Part shown: piece after piece, positions 14,201-25,600 of the stretch
Layout of the letters: every line of letters begins with the position of its first letter
Position numbering within the stretch: the first letter of the stretch is position 1
Source of the DNA: Parelaphostrongylus tenuis
Lineage: Eukaryota; Nematoda; Chromadorea; Rhabditida; Metastrongylidae
DNA: 64,000 bases
Assembly: GCA_019055375.1 (NCBI GenBank)
Contig: JAHQIW010000307.1
Coordinates: 155,455-219,454, forward strand
Reading direction: 5' to 3'
The notes under the pieces: generated by a model
The model's input: the letters and a program-made list of their open reading frames with translations, nothing else
The model's database searches: none
Told to the model about the DNA's origin: nothing
Translations under genes and position numbers: made by a program

Positions 14201-17200
14201 CCGAGCGCAAGCCTCTTAAAAGAAGTCGGTGGTTTCATGGCATGGTTTCTCTGATTTTTCGAATAGACAAAGCTCTCTTCTAGAAGAGCATTAAAATTTT
14301 ACTGAAACTTTTAAGAAATAACAGTTTAGAAGTTTGAAGTATATTTCTCTACAAAAGTTTCGAGCAACGTGCCCTTTACCACAGTCTAAATTCAAATAAT
14401 CTATTGTTACTATTTCTATAGATTTGAATTATTATCTGTCGACCCAACGTTATTCTATAGGTGGTATTATTTTTGAAGTCACGTCATCACCCTCTAGCTC
14501 ATGATTGTCTCTGCAGAATCAAAAAGCTAAGCAAGTATGTCAAATTCAGTTCACTCGTGAAACTCAGGAAAGAAGTCGATACTAAGCCCTACTAATATTT
14601 AGGGGTTGCTCAAGAAAATTTCCTCCTCATCTCGTAGAAGTCGAAGCAATACAGAACAAGACTACACAAATTTTCCACAAGGTATGTACATAAAGTGCTC
14701 TGTTTATATCTACTGCTCAGAATCCCACACAAACGCGTTAATGACTTTGCATTGCTAGCAATCTTAGAAGCCATGTCTTCAGGTCTACTTCCCAGATCAG
14801 TCGAGTGAAGCGATCGAAGTAGAGTCGTCAATGAGAGCTCGTGACTTCATCATTCGAATAGCTCAACAACTGCAACTCAGGAGAACGGACGGTTTCTCGC
14901 TTTTCATCAGAATTAAGGAGAAAGGTTAGTTCGAACTAAAGAGAAATGTACGAAACGGCTTTAATAAATTTATATTTCACATTCTGACGCTGCAACTTCA
15001 AGCACTTTCTCAATTCTGGAACCCAAATATTTTTTTAAAATATGAAATATAACAAAAAAAGATGTTTTCCGTTCGACGGAGATAATGAAATATTCGAGTT
15101 CATTCATTGGACAAGAACTTTTCATAAGAATGTTAGTAATCATTTAAAAGCTTAAATCTCTGGCTAGCGCGGTACGTGGCCAGACCCCTTCACAAAGCTG
15201 TCAAATTCAATACAAAATGATGTTTTACATCAGCAGCACAATTCAACTGCCAATTCGCTAGAAAGAACGAAAAGCACATTATCGTGTAGAGAAAATCTTT
15301 TTGTATCAGAGTCAGACGTTTGAACTGGAGTTCCTTCAAAAACGGAGAAACAAAGTCTAAATGAATAACAAAAATTACACTTCCATGTGAGCAGCCGAAG
15401 CGCCATCTGTTCGAGGGCCGTATTGAAACGACAGCATCAGCCCTGAGCCCGCCCGCTCTCGCCAGGCCGTATATTAGCCAAAAACAGGCTTGCGTATGTG
15501 AGTCAGTTCTGTTTCCCCTGCTGCACTGCAAAAAGTGGTCTGTCCAGAAATTAAGTATAGCATGCGCTATCGAATAATTACTAATAGTCTAAAGAAAGTG
15601 CTCTGTCTTGCAAGAAAAACGCGTGTGTGAAACACAAATGTTCTCCTTTCGCTGAAGCGTTACTAGGGGATGTTTTTGAATGATAACTATGTACTGCGCT
15701 AGCCAGAGATTCAAGCTTTCAGATGGTTACTAACATTTCTATGAAAGGTTCTTTTCCACTGAATGGACTCGGATATTCATATATCGCCGTCCAACGAAAA
15801 AGCACCCCCAAAAGTTAGGAAGAAATTCATCTGTGCTATAATTAATGTATAGAACAAAAAGTTACTTGAAAAAATCAGAACAATTATAATTTATCTTCCA
15901 ATGTTATGAGATGTTATAGCGAGAACCTCTAAAAACTCTATCGCTAAAGTGGAGAGTATTCATTTACAATAGTAAATTAGAAATTCTTATTCGCTTGCCC
16001 GTTTTGAACAAGAATAATAGTTGTTCTGATTGGTTCTGAGAAAGATTAGGTATCTACTTCACTTCTTTTCAGTTCTCGCTATACCGGAAACCGAATTCTT
16101 TTTTGACTTCATTCGCCAGTTATCCGACTGGATGCAAGATAATCATTTCACAACGGTAAGAAACTTCTTCAAAAATTCCAGTGTACTCTCACGACGAAGA
16201 ATTTCAACATTTCAGGAGAACTCTATCGTTACCCGAAATTATCAAGTATTTTTCATGAGAAAATTGTGGATAAACGTGAAGCCTGGTGAAGACACGAATG
16301 CGGATTTGATATTCCACTATCATCAGGTGTTGTGAATTGGAACGCTATGCCTTTCGATGAAAATTATCTGGCCACTCAAAAAATTGCTTGGGAAAAATTC
16401 ACAGTTATTCATGGTTTACATAGAAGTATCATTATTGAGACCGATATAAAGTCAAAACGTCTTGGTGATCATTTGGAAAGAACGAGTTGTTCTGCTAAAC
16501 ATCATCTCTGTTAACTTTATTATAACTTCTCTTTACCATTTATTCCGACAGTATTTCGAGCGAATATTGATAATCATCACTACTCACTTTGGGTGTTTAG
16601 GAGTGCCCGAAATACCTGCTTGGTTATCACAAGGTTGTAAAGCAGGAAGCCATCTACCTAGGATCACTCATTCTCAGAGCCATAACGAAGAGCTCAAAAG
16701 TGGGTTATTTGACTAGTGTTAAGGGTTACAAAATAGAAAATTTCACCTGTTTTCCAGAATGCTCCATTAGCGCAGATTCCACAGCTACTGAGTGAGTTAG
16801 TTCCAAAGGATACGATGAACCTTGCATCAATGAGCGAGTGGAAAAGGGTTCGTTTTAGTCAAACATGCCCGTAATGTGCAAGTAATCTAAATATCTTTCT
16901 ATTTGCCAAATTCGTAGTTACAAAAGTTCATCAAGAACGTTATGACTAATCACCTAGATGAGCGCTCGTTAATCTCCAATTAATCCAAGCCAGCAAGGTA
17001 TCTGCGTCGCATGCAAGAATAACATAGTAATCTCGTTCTTTCCAAGGATTAGTTGAGCACTTTTTCTTCCTTTGAAGCCTTTGTGAAAAATCTGAACCAT
17101 TGGATAAAAGGTTGCGTGTCTTAAGGCAGTAGAAACCTGTCATTATCTTGCCAACTAGCTAAATGAAGATGCATTCACTGCCTATATGATTCTTTGCACC

Positions 17201-20111
17201 TTGGTATGCGTAAAACTCTCGTAACAATGTATGTCATAACCCACGATGCGCTATCGGTACATCCTTTGAGTCAGAAATTAAGGGTGAACGTCCATTTTTG
17301 CTGGCATCTTCAAGTAACAAGAATGTCAATGTAATCAAAACTTTCTTCAGGGACTAACAATCAAGTAAATATGTGATGCAACGAAGCCACTTAAGCTAAT
17401 CGTAGCTGCGTTCTCAACAAAACCAGTGGAAAAATCATACAAAAAGTGTGACGCTGTTCATTTATGTCGATTAGAAGAACCTTCTAAGCGTAAATGTAAG
17501 GAAGAAACGAATGCACTCGAGTTACACGTTTATGAGACTGCAGCTGGTACTCATGATCTTTAACGCTCTGATAAAGAGTTGGACATACTCACGATCAAAT
17601 TACAGAGACACCAAAATCTACATGAAAAATTTTTGTATTATGCGTGATTCGGAATCCGAATCATGGGAGGTGATGATTCAGTGGTGTGAGTGAATGTAAT
17701 ATACCAAGAAGCAAGTGATAAGCAAGGCGCCGGTGCGATCCATTTCTCCCTCAACCTCGCAATCGTTCAACCAATACCTTTCGGTTACCTCAGGATCACA
17801 AGGAGAATCGTCCCAAAGAACGCTTAGTAAATAAAACGAAATACTCAGGCAACAATCGAAGCAACACATAAAATATTCGAAGGCTTTTGTGGAGGACGAA
17901 TGCGGCGAAACGAATCAAGTGCAAGCAGTGTTAGAACACAATTAAATATCATGATGGGTTGTATAAAAATTAGGAGAAAGTTCCGAATGACATCTCATGT
18001 TTCTCGTGATGATTTGCTAACATAGTTGGCGAATGGACGTGCATTCCACAATGGATCGAAAAGTATACACGGCTGAACACGTATTCATGAAAATCATTGA
18101 TTCCATCCGATGAATCCACCGTCGTCTCGTGATTATAAATTTTCAAAAAAATAACACTTTTCATCGAGGTACTCTGCTATATTATCACAAATGACGCAGA
18201 TAAATGGCAAGATTCGCGGAAAATCACAAAAGAAAATCACGTTTCATTTATCCTACTATGTGCCACGAATAAAAAAAAAACTTTATTTCGCCAGCTATAG
18301 CCGCTTTCAGCTAATTTCCTCCGCTTACGTGAAGGTTGAACATTTGTCACCAGATGAAGCGAAATCCGAATTCCTCGCAATCATTTCCAGGAAGGAAACG
18401 TTTGGCTCGGCTTTTTTCCCAGTAAGTTAAACAGCTGTCCGAATCCATGCTTTTTAGAAATTCCATTCTCCTTTGAACTAGTTGGTCTTTGTTGTTTCAG
18501 GTTTCCCAATATTCCGACCTTTCCTTACCTGATAAGCTGCTGGTAGCCATCAACGATAAAGGATTACAACTTTACCACAGAGATTCAAAAACACTTATCA
18601 TGCAGGTGGGTAGCACTCCCTATTCAGGCTATCGCGATCTTTTGAAGATGTGTAAAAATGAGTCAGCTTGATGTTTTCCCAATTTTCTGTCATTGATTCA
18701 ATATGTTCTTGATAAAACAAGCACTCTGAGGCTAGATTAGTCCCTAGTCACTATTATGATAAGCCCCGCACATCCTCCAATCGTTTTTGTCGCCCAATTA
18801 TCATTCATGATAGTGTTCTGCTGCGAAAATGATGACGTCTGCGAGGCACATTCTGTGTTCCGTTAATTAATTCCATCTGTGAATACAAATGGCCGACGTA
18901 TATCACGAACACGTACACCCATTATTTCGGTAGTTTTTCTGAAAGGATTCTGGAGTTTACCTTACAATTCTTCTCATCCATCACATCTGTCCTTATGATC
19001 AAAACGGCCTTCTAGTGTTTCCCTATCGATGTATATTCCTTGATTCTCAAAAATAAGATAGGTTCCAAAGACCAGTACACGCATTCCGGCCAGACGTGAA
19101 TGTTGATTACGTTTCAGGAAACGTCGTTCAAACACTCTCTAGGTGATGCAGAGAAATCTTGGCGTTCAAGTAAAGAAAGTCGATCACTACTTTGTTTTAT
19201 AGAAGAGCGCTAAGATCACTATTTAGCCAGATAGGTGAGCGCAGTTTTAGGTCCGTAAGATGGTCTGGCAACACCTTCGAGGGGCTCGAACGCGACCCAT
19301 GAAGTTTTCCTTCCTTATCTAATTCCTCCTTCATGTTCTCACTGCTCATTGAACGTTCCAAGATACATCTATGAGGTGGTCTCTGTGATAAGAGGACCGT
19401 CCATTCCGATGTCCACCTTTGCATCTTGGGTTTTTTCATAAGCTTGATTCTTTTTCAATTTATGGATATTCTAATAATTTCCCCCGCTTCGTTGAGTTCA
19501 CTGAGCACTGTCTCTTTTTCACTAGTACTTTTTGAAAAGGTGACGATGTCATTAGCAAGTCAATGCTTCAACACTTTTCAATAATACGTATGCCCTTTTC
19601 GTCCTACCCGAGCGACCTCACTATCCACTGCAATACCCTTTCAGACACTTTAACGAGATAATGTCGCTTTAAAAACACCTTTTCATGTGAGAGTAGTAAG
19701 GAACCGATGGAAAAAGTGCACTTTGCACTACAATTGCAATACACTCAGTAGTTCTTATGTAGAACGACCCACTACCTGGTCTACGATCCTCATACGATTG
19801 CATTTGTTTCAAAGTTGTTAAAACGTCCTTTACCATACATACCGGCAGCATATTCTAAGCCTCTCATGAGGTCTGTCATGGAACTTATAAAGTGCTAAAC
19901 ACGTGTTCCCACCTTTCAGCCTAGTAAGTAGCACGTTCCCTTCCGGTCCAGTCAGCTAATTGTAAGGAGATGTACCCTTTACATGTAAAGGAACTGACGC
20001 CGAATTATTTATAGTCTGTGTGGGTGAACTACCTTGGCGTTCTTTCAGAGTGATTGATTGTCGATTGCCGTTTGCTTGGTTTACGGCTACCACGTCAGTA
20101 CATTATATATA

Positions 20112-20149
<38 letters not shown>

Positions 20150-21707
20150 ATGTATATATGTGTATAAACGTATACACACATACATTTAAATATACAGATA
20201 TACATACATATTAGGTTGAAAATAAAGTTTCCATCGTTTGATAAAACATTCAAATTTATGCATATATTCAGACAACAAACAACAACAACTATTCTTCAGA
20301 ATACAAGCCATCATTATCCACCACTTTTTGCCATCGGTACGGCAGATTTCGAATCTGATCAAAGTACTACTCCTTCGGCTTGAATCAAAGAAGTCTTGAC
20401 AGGCTTTTTCAACTCCATCGAAAAATTCAAATCGGCGACCTTCCAAAAAATGTTGCATTGATCGGAAAAAGAGATGGAGCAACATCCGGACTATAGGGTA
20501 GATGTGATCGAATCACAACTCCGTCCAATTCCTCAAAGTTTGCCTTGGTCTTTTGGCAGCTAGCAGCATCAGCAGCATTTGAACCAAATTTGTACTCGTA
20601 AAGCGGTTGGCATATATATGTGAGTATATATCAAGTTGGAAAGAAAACTTTTATCGTTTTGATGGGAATGTGGTTTTTTCACATGAATGGTGTGTAATTT
20701 TTTATATCATTTGAAAAAGTCATTGGTACCAGGTTACCATTTGGTACCAGACAGGTCTCAGACTTGTCTGGGAGGATAAGCAGCACTGGCTCGGTTCAGC
20801 GGGAGGCCACCGCGAGTCATTGTAAAGGCCAGATATGCATTCAATCACCTCAAACGAAGTTAAAAATTGAAGTCGAATGCATGGCGCATCCCTCAGGGAT
20901 TGATCAACGCCGAGAGCTTTATCCTTTATCCTTTATATATGCCAACACTTTCAATCGATTATTCTAAGACCTCTCTTAGAATTGATAGGACTGTTATAGC
21001 ACTTTATACGTGCCATAACAAACCACATGAAAGGCTTAAAATTTGCTGCCATTGTATTAATTTTATGCGAGGTCTAAAAATGGTTGATTGCAAGTGTTTT
21101 CCTTTTCTAGTTTACAAAGGTTATGACAAGAAGCGGATGGTACAATGTACAGATTTTTATCCCGAGATCCGGTTTGAGCTTAGCTCAATCACCAGAAACC
21201 CTGTCGAATCGTGCTTGTTGAACTGGTAATGCCTCATCCGAAGCGCTTGATATGCGCAGTAAACATTATTCGCAAACAACGTATAGAGTACACTCAACTT
21301 TGACATGAATGAAATTTTGTTTCAGTACCCGTTCAACATAATATGTAATTGGACTAGTGGCAACACGTACTTCAACATAACAATCGAAAATGGAATACGA
21401 GGCAAGGAAGGAAAGAAACTTCTACTCGATACAACTATGGTGAGTCCGAAACTTTTGAATAACCGTATAAGATTGTCAATCGACTTTATATTAATCGACT
21501 GATTTAATCATTTATTTAATTAATCATTTAATTTTATTTTTGATCGACTATCGATTTAATCGACTGTTTTGAAGCGGCAAATTTCATCACGATTAAGCAC
21601 AAGTGTTTTAGGGTTACAAAATGGACGACCTCATCACCTCGTACATATCCGTCCTTATCTCCAAACAAACCAAACATCCACAACAGATGAATGGATCTGT
21701 CATGTAG
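1..21707 (+). CDS. hum-6-like: Myosin VIIa-like unconventional myosin, C-terminal tail (5' end outside window)
   Basis: An actin-based motor whose tail binds cargo and membrane partners. Only the tail is here, about 997 residues. Exons: 1-13 (partial), 489-627, 1412-1585, 2145-2293, 4066-4144, 4200-4370, 5046-5134, 5737-5889, 5968-6185, 6243-6337, 7074-7166, 7386-7504, 10409-10537, 10819-10948, 14084-14224, 14461-14534, 14603-14681, 14783-14924, 16073-16155, 16216-16326, 16601-16699, 16758-16847, 18311-18421, 18501-18605, 21326-21439, 21612-21707 (TAG). All have GT/AG borders and all phases agree. Recognised by family motifs: [98 protein letters not shown]. The order MyTH4-FERM-SH3-MyTH4-FERM is that of myosin VII. 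The first 13 bases are assigned only by phase (AG|A completes Arg). Divergence from canonical hum-6 leaves open a paralogue. Confidence 0.5.
489..6185 (+). CDS. Myosin VIIa-like: end of MyTH4-1 plus FERM-1 (eight exons)
   Basis: Domain block of the gene above. Exon 489-627 holds the last helices of the first MyTH4 domain ([24 protein letters not shown]). FERM-1 starts in exon 1412-1585 with the ubiquitin-like F1 lobe ([27 protein letters not shown]). F2 follows in 2145-2293 ([21 protein letters not shown]), 4066-4144, 4200-4370 and 5046-5134 ([13 protein letters not shown]). The F3/PH-like lobe is in 5737-5889 ([18 protein letters not shown]) and 5968-6185 ([28 protein letters not shown]). 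The donor at 5889/5890 (GA|GTACGA) was chosen because the next candidate is preceded by an in-frame TAG and only this one restores phase. It is the weakest junction in the block. Confidence 0.5.
1040..1145 (+). repeat. Dispersed repeat, two copies
   Basis: CTTGGCGATTCTAACGC, GGTTTTCGAGAAGATCTCCA, CATTTCACATTC recur with small changes at 23925-24030. Function unknown. In myosin intron 628-1411. Confidence 0.5.
4590..4920 (-). repeat. Repeat with tRNA-like core flanked by direct repeats
   Basis: TTTGACCGCCATTAGCGGTG at 4593 and TTTGACCGCCTATTGCGGTG at 4881 flank a segment with GGGTTCGAATCCC on the minus strand. A related piece (CGCTTGTAGCGGTGGTATGA) occurs at 25832. Lies in myosin intron 4371-5045. 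Confidence 0.5.
5405..5706 (-). mobile_element. tRNA-derived SINE, diverged
   Basis: Minus strand: head GGCGCAGTAG (A-box-like), damaged B box, body with GGTACCAGACAAGTCTCAGA, tail CGAGAGCTTTGAGC. Lies in myosin intron 5135-5736. Confidence 0.5.
6243..7166 (+). CDS. Myosin VIIa-like: degenerate SH3 segment between the two MyTH4-FERM units
   Basis: Two exons, 6243-6337 and 7074-7166. The first has the SH3 beginning in the form [15 protein letters not shown]. The second ends with [12 protein letters not shown], matching the conserved VYVLPT end of the myosin VII SH3. Between them the family normally has a Gly-Trp and a NERTG.RGDFP segment. Here the tryptophan is missing and the segment reads GECSRTCL followed by a hydrophobic stretch. 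The binding surface is therefore probably changed or lost. Splice phases are clean (0 and 0), so this looks like divergence rather than a missed exon, although a short exon inside intron 6338-7073 cannot be excluded. Confidence 0.5.
7386..14534 (+). CDS. Myosin VIIa-like: second MyTH4 domain (five exons)
   Basis: Exons 7386-7504, 10409-10537, 10819-10948, 14084-14224 and 14461-14534. The linker exon ends [12 protein letters not shown]. The domain then shows [64 protein letters not shown] and [14 protein letters not shown], in family order. MyTH4 domains bind microtubules or act with FERM as one unit. The 14224 donor (GAA|GTCGGT) is used instead of the one four bases downstream because only it keeps phase 0 and gives [12 protein letters not shown]. 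The intron between the first two exons (7505-10408) contains two mariner remnants. The intron 10949-14083 contains two SINEs, a hammerhead arm and an RTE remnant. Confidence 0.5.
7790..8245 (+). pseudogene. Mariner transposase remnant, C-terminal half
   Basis: Broken frames read [18 protein letters not shown] (the ...PH.A..T region), then [10 protein letters not shown] and IRNLAESWQKVVDKN...YFEE, the C-terminal mariner signature. It lies in myosin intron 7505-10408. Confidence 0.5.
8261..9181 (+). mobile_element. Mariner element with both terminal inverted repeats, transposase dead
   Basis: Ends 8261-8310 and 9132-9181 are inverted copies of about 50 bases (GGCAATAAACACCAAATTTATT type). Inside are [19 protein letters not shown] (helix-turn-helix linker), [20 protein letters not shown], then [17 protein letters not shown], interrupted by stops and frame changes. 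Confidence 0.5.
11256..11290. repeat. AT microsatellite
   Basis: Pure (AT)n next to the SINE tail at 11305. A second (AT)n at 11603-11628 flanks the SINE head. Confidence 0.5.
11305..11600 (-). mobile_element. tRNA-derived SINE, well preserved
   Basis: Head at the right: GCGGCGCAGTGGTCAGAGAT (A box) and GGTTCGATCTC (B box). Body GACTCGGTTCAGCGGGAGGC, tail GCTTTATCCTTTTATC. It is flanked by AT microsatellites on both sides. Confidence 0.5.
11775..11935 (+). mobile_element. Single arm of family-2 hammerhead element
   Basis: Matches the arms at 36.6-36.9 and 39.2-39.3 kb from GACGGCGGGTTCTGCCCG through the ribozyme to the CATGATATGTTGACC end. No opposite arm is nearby. Confidence 0.5.
11828..11870 (+). 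ncRNA. Hammerhead ribozyme motif, family 2, core mutated
   Basis: Helix I GCCCGA / TCGGGC pairs fully, stem II is GAC-TGTAAG-GTC, then GAAA, palindromic ACACGTGT and GUA. The core reads ATGAAGA instead of CTGANGA (C3 to A), so it is probably inactive. It lies in a single arm inside myosin intron 10949-14083. Confidence 0.5.
11940..12232 (+). mobile_element. tRNA-derived SINE
   Basis: GTGGCGCAGTGGTTAAAGGT head, GGTTTGATCTC B box (one change), same body, tail GCTTTATCCTTTTTTT. Opposite orientation to the copy 340 bases upstream. Confidence 0.5.
12420..13140 (-). pseudogene. RTE-type reverse transcriptase remnant
   Basis: Minus frame [20 protein letters not shown] matches the E..P.EQAGFR.G.ST motif, followed by [12 protein letters not shown] like the DYEKAFD motif. 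Stops interrupt it. The 152-codon open frame on the opposite strand (12690-13148) is a shadow. Endonuclease remains may reach about 13510. Confidence 0.5.
14603..21707 (+). CDS. Myosin VIIa-like: second FERM domain and C-terminus (ten exons)
   Basis: Exons 14603-14681 to 21612-21707. F1 lobe: [44 protein letters not shown]2: [64 protein letters not shown]3: [59 protein letters not shown]. The protein ends about 20 residues after the FERM core, as expected for myosin VIIa. All phases close and no frameshift is seen, so this half looks functional. Intron 18606-21325 is crowded with an RTE remnant, a foldback element, a mariner piece, an AT microsatellite and a SINE. Confidence 0.5.
15058..15810. 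mobile_element. Non-coding TIR element, family W
   Basis: About 100-base terminal inverted repeats: GATGTTTTCCGTTCGACGG...AAATCTCTGGCTAGCGC at the left, inverse at about 15712-15810. The middle repeats at 29.5 and 45.1 kb. No protein seen. Confidence 0.5.
19197..19640 (-). pseudogene. RTE-type reverse transcriptase remnant
   Basis: Minus frames show LANDIV (from FADDIV), [32 protein letters not shown], in the usual order after the catalytic motif. FADD is changed to LAND, so it is dead. In myosin intron 18606-21325. Confidence 0.5.
20102..20150. repeat. AT microsatellite
   Basis: (TA)n with one TT interruption, followed by TGTATA-rich sequence to about 20210. Confidence 0.5.
20211..20590 (-). 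pseudogene. Mariner remnant, C-terminal half
   Basis: Minus-strand frames show [65 protein letters not shown]. The end TTAGGTTGAAAATAAAG is mariner-like. A second start of the same end recurs near 20632 in direct orientation, so two copies meet here. Confidence 0.5.
20735..20935 (+). mobile_element. tRNA-derived SINE, 5' truncated
   Basis: Begins in the body at GGTACCAGACAGGTCTCAGA and runs to the (TTATCC) tail, so the Pol III head is missing, the usual product of incomplete reverse transcription. Confidence 0.5.
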
Positions 21708-21716
21708 AACAGTTAA

Positions 21717-21722
21717 AATAAA
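21717..21722 (+). terminator. Poly(A) signal AATAAA for the myosin gene
   Basis: AATAAA starts ten bases after the TAG at 21705-21707. The 3' UTR would be very short, which is common in nematodes. The inference rests on position only. Confidence 0.5.
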
Positions 21723-22649
21723 TCGATCCTACCTCAAAAAGTTTTTCAAAAAACTGATTATTGTGAGGATTTTTCCGCTGTGATTACGACTCTAAAGTCG
21801 CCTATAGAGTGATGTCTTCGATTCCCATGCAGATAATTCACGAAACAAAATTTCATAATAGAGGAATTAATTTATTAAAGAAATAAAATCGTATATATAA
21901 TCTCCAATGTAATCACCTCTGGATACTATTTTTAGCTGCTGAACACTGGTAAAAACAGTATGATTTCAATCTTTTACACACGAAGGTTGATAGGGAGGTA
22001 ACCTTGGTGAGAGACAAAAACATCATGCATACCATTGAGAAATGTATTCGATAAAGAACGTGGATACATCCACACTAGCCCACGTATCACAGATTTTGGA
22101 ACCGATACTTCAGGATTCAAACGTAGCAGATTCTAAGCAGTACTCACTGAAGTCATTTGAATGAAGTCAAAATATTCAACGAGTATTCCCAACTAAGATG
22201 CAATGCAACCATAGTTACAATGATGTACAACAGATTTAAGGAGCGGTGAATGAAATGTATGCGAGTTCTTGAGAATTTGGACATGACACAAGTGAAAAAG
22301 ACACTGAGCTGATAGAACCAGATTTAAGAAAACCACAATACCCACATATTTTACACTGGTGCCGTCTCTAATTTCCATATTCTCATATTATGTTCTTAAC
22401 AACTCCTTATCATCGTATATCAGAAATACTTAAACTATATTTCGAACCAAATGAAAGATTATGCACCCGCATTTACATGGTTGTCGAGGAAGAAGAGAAG
22501 AAAATCAAAGAAAGAAATATCATGAACAGGACAACGTCCCCAAGAAATGTCATTACATTCTCATACCGTTAGAAAACAACACTAAATACTACAAAGACGA
22601 GATTATCATAAAGATCAGAACGGCCGGAACCGATCTACAGCAACAATCA

Positions 22650-25600
22650 CTAACTGTCTCGTTTATTCCGACTCCTTCTACCTTTTTTCGTCTGCTGAGA
22701 TGAGTTCCCTACTAATACCGAAGGCACCGCATTAGGATCGCCTCGCATTGCCGCTGTTAAACTTCCTGGCGGATAAATCGACATCACTGGAGATCTGAAT
22801 AGTATCCACGTGAAACTCTCATAAAGGATATACAGAGAATATGTTCTCAAGACAAGACACCAAATCACTAACACATATTGCAGACTGGCTTGCTGTTGCT
22901 GTTGCTGAGGTATACTGTGACGTAATTGATGATGACCCGTACTGGAATGACATTTGTTGGATTGTAATAGCCTCGGCCAACTGAGGGAAGTGGAACAGCT
23001 ACTTGCGAAGGATTCACATGACCAGTTATAGACGACACTGCAGGCGGAGGACGAGTAGTGTCAATAAATGGCACGATTGACTGCAATTGTTAAAGTGTCA
23101 AATGCTAAGTATTCAATACTTGGTTAAGTGAACAGTTAACAAACACATAAATGCTAAACCTACATAAACTCTTTATTATATTGCCTCTTAGCAGCGCTAT
23201 GATGTTATTGATATACATCTAAAATGTGTAGAGGTATGAAAACTTTCGACCCGAGGTGTTAGTTGAGTACACGTTTAATCAATACCGAGGAACAAAAAGA
23301 TATTAACAAAAACGCATTTTAAGTAATATGCCACCTTTGTTATTAAATTTTTTTAAATACATGAAACAAGCGAGAAGAATTTAGTGCATACCTCAAGTGT
23401 ATCAACTCAAAAAGAAACAAATTCATACAATGACCGCAAACAAACGAATTTCCTGGATTCAGTGTCACTTTGTATGCTGCCAAATGTAATTTTAGAAGCA
23501 ATTGGTAGCAAAGATTGAAATCCATCACTCATACAAGTTAAAATTTAGAATACATAATTGTACTCTTGAATTTGTTGCCTAACATAGCCGGAACATGTCC
23601 TCTATTACACCGCGTTTTTCCAGAAAAAAGAAACATTACGTCTTTTAATTTCAACCCATTCGGAAAAGCGTATACCTACCTAGCCTGACACGCGATTATT
23701 TAGAAACATTTTTCGCTGAACAGAGCATTTCCCTTAGATTTGCAGTAAGAAAAATGGAATACAAAATAATTATTAAAGTTAAATGTCGGCGGTATCAATA
23801 TTGTGCTCGATTTCTAAAAAGCCCTTGCTATTGCATTGTAGTAGCAAAAACATGTGTTTAAAATTCGGTTTAGTTTTGTCATTAGGCTAGAGTGTGTTTT
23901 TTCGTTAAACTTTAACAGTTATTCGGTAGCCAGAATCTTGGTGATTCTAAAGTAGGATTGGTTTTTGAAAACATCTCTATAAAGAGTTGGAACAGAAAGG
24001 AGAAAATCATGTTTCACATTCAAAGTAGATAGTCCATGGTTTGAGATACAGCGAAATATTTATATCTTGGTAATGGCGATATGAAAGTAAAATAAAAGCT
24101 AGTACCCTTAGTACGATGAAATACAGTCACTTCGACAGTTCTGATGCAAAAAAAAAATCTGATAAATTTCTTTCCAAGCAAAAAAAATTCTAGTACAAAA
24201 ATCGCGCCTTCTCGAGTCGTCCGGCTTTTTAATTGCTACCCTGGAAGGATGCAATTTTCGTTTTTTGCATAGAAATTTTTTCTCCTCCTCAGAAAAAAAT
24301 TCTAAGATTTTTTTTCTGATATTGTGATACCTTAGAAACTTTTCTGAAGGACCATGTGCGTCCAATGCATATATCGCCAAGTACGAAACGTACTGTTGTT
24401 TTCGCTCTAAAAACCGTTTCAAAAATCAACTCACCTTCAGACTCACCGCTTTTCGAGTTAACGTACGAGTGCAAAACTATCTTGAAAAACCATCTACAAA
24501 TTCTTATACGGCAAAAACAACGCGCACTGAGGGTGACATGTAAGCACATTTTCGATGCTACAATGCAATAAAAAGGCACTTTCAATACACATTTAAATGT
24601 TGAAATCTCTGAGATTTAAGTCGTCGGAATTATTGTAAAAAGTCTAAGAAGAAAACAACAAAAAAAGGCCCGCCTCAGATCGATTAACCCTCCCGGGACT
24701 GTTTGACCCACGGTCTTTTCATCTCTAACCTCCATAGTCTCACTATTAGACACAGCAGCGTGCCACTGTTAGATGCAGAACGCTAGGGGTTATATATGAA
24801 GAGAATGTATAGCAAACCATTCAGCGTTGCCATTTAAAGATGCAGAAACCGTGGGTCTACGGCCCCCAAAATGGGTTATATAAGCGCGGCTTATACTGTA
24901 CCTTATAGCATTGCATGAAATCCAATAGATCCACATAACCTTTCCAGTAGTGAGGCATATGCCTCAAGCACAGATTAATCAATCTTTTGTCTTCGTTTTC
25001 TTTTGCAACAAAGCTCGATCGAATATTGCGGTGATGGAAAATGTTGGAGACTTCAACTCATCTTCGATGCTTGCACACGCTGCATATGTGCAAAACTTAG
25101 AAACTTAGAAAAACTCAGAACCATGTCCTCATCTCTTCAAAAAGTTCTAACCTTAAGCAGAAGGAAACTGCTTTGCCGAAGCCACTAGATGAACTAAAAA
25201 TGAGAGGCAAAATTTCAATTATATCTAGAAATCACTTCTTACGAAAAAATTTAAAAAACGGAACGGTTCCAGAAAGGCCTCATTTTTAAGTATAAGAAAA
25301 TGATTGGTCGCAACCTAATAATAGTTGGCGTTATGAGTATTGAATGACCAACTCACCTGATTAGCACCGACTGTCATCGAGAACGGTATGTGCTGTTGAG
25401 GTTGGGTGATGACATACTGCGCATATGGACCCATTGTTTTGTGGCAATTGTGGCGACGAAGGCATACACGTTTGTTGCTGACTCAACACTTGCTGATTCA
25501 AACTCGGGGTGATAGGGTTTGACTGCTGTACCGGCACACCCACAGGGGCTGACGACATTGTCAGAAGAGAGGTGGGGTTTTGTTGACTTGATTGTTCTCC

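Larger units (their letters stand above)
19845..21065. mobile_element. Family-1 foldback element split by younger insertions
   Basis: The left arm (about 19845-19930, minus) and right arm (about 20985-21065, plus) are inverted copies of the 34.4-34.9 kb arms, with CAGCATATT, AAGCC and CATGAGGT blocks. The ribozyme core in the left arm is largely gone. Between them lie a mariner piece, an AT microsatellite and a SINE, so this element is older than those. Confidence 0.5.
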
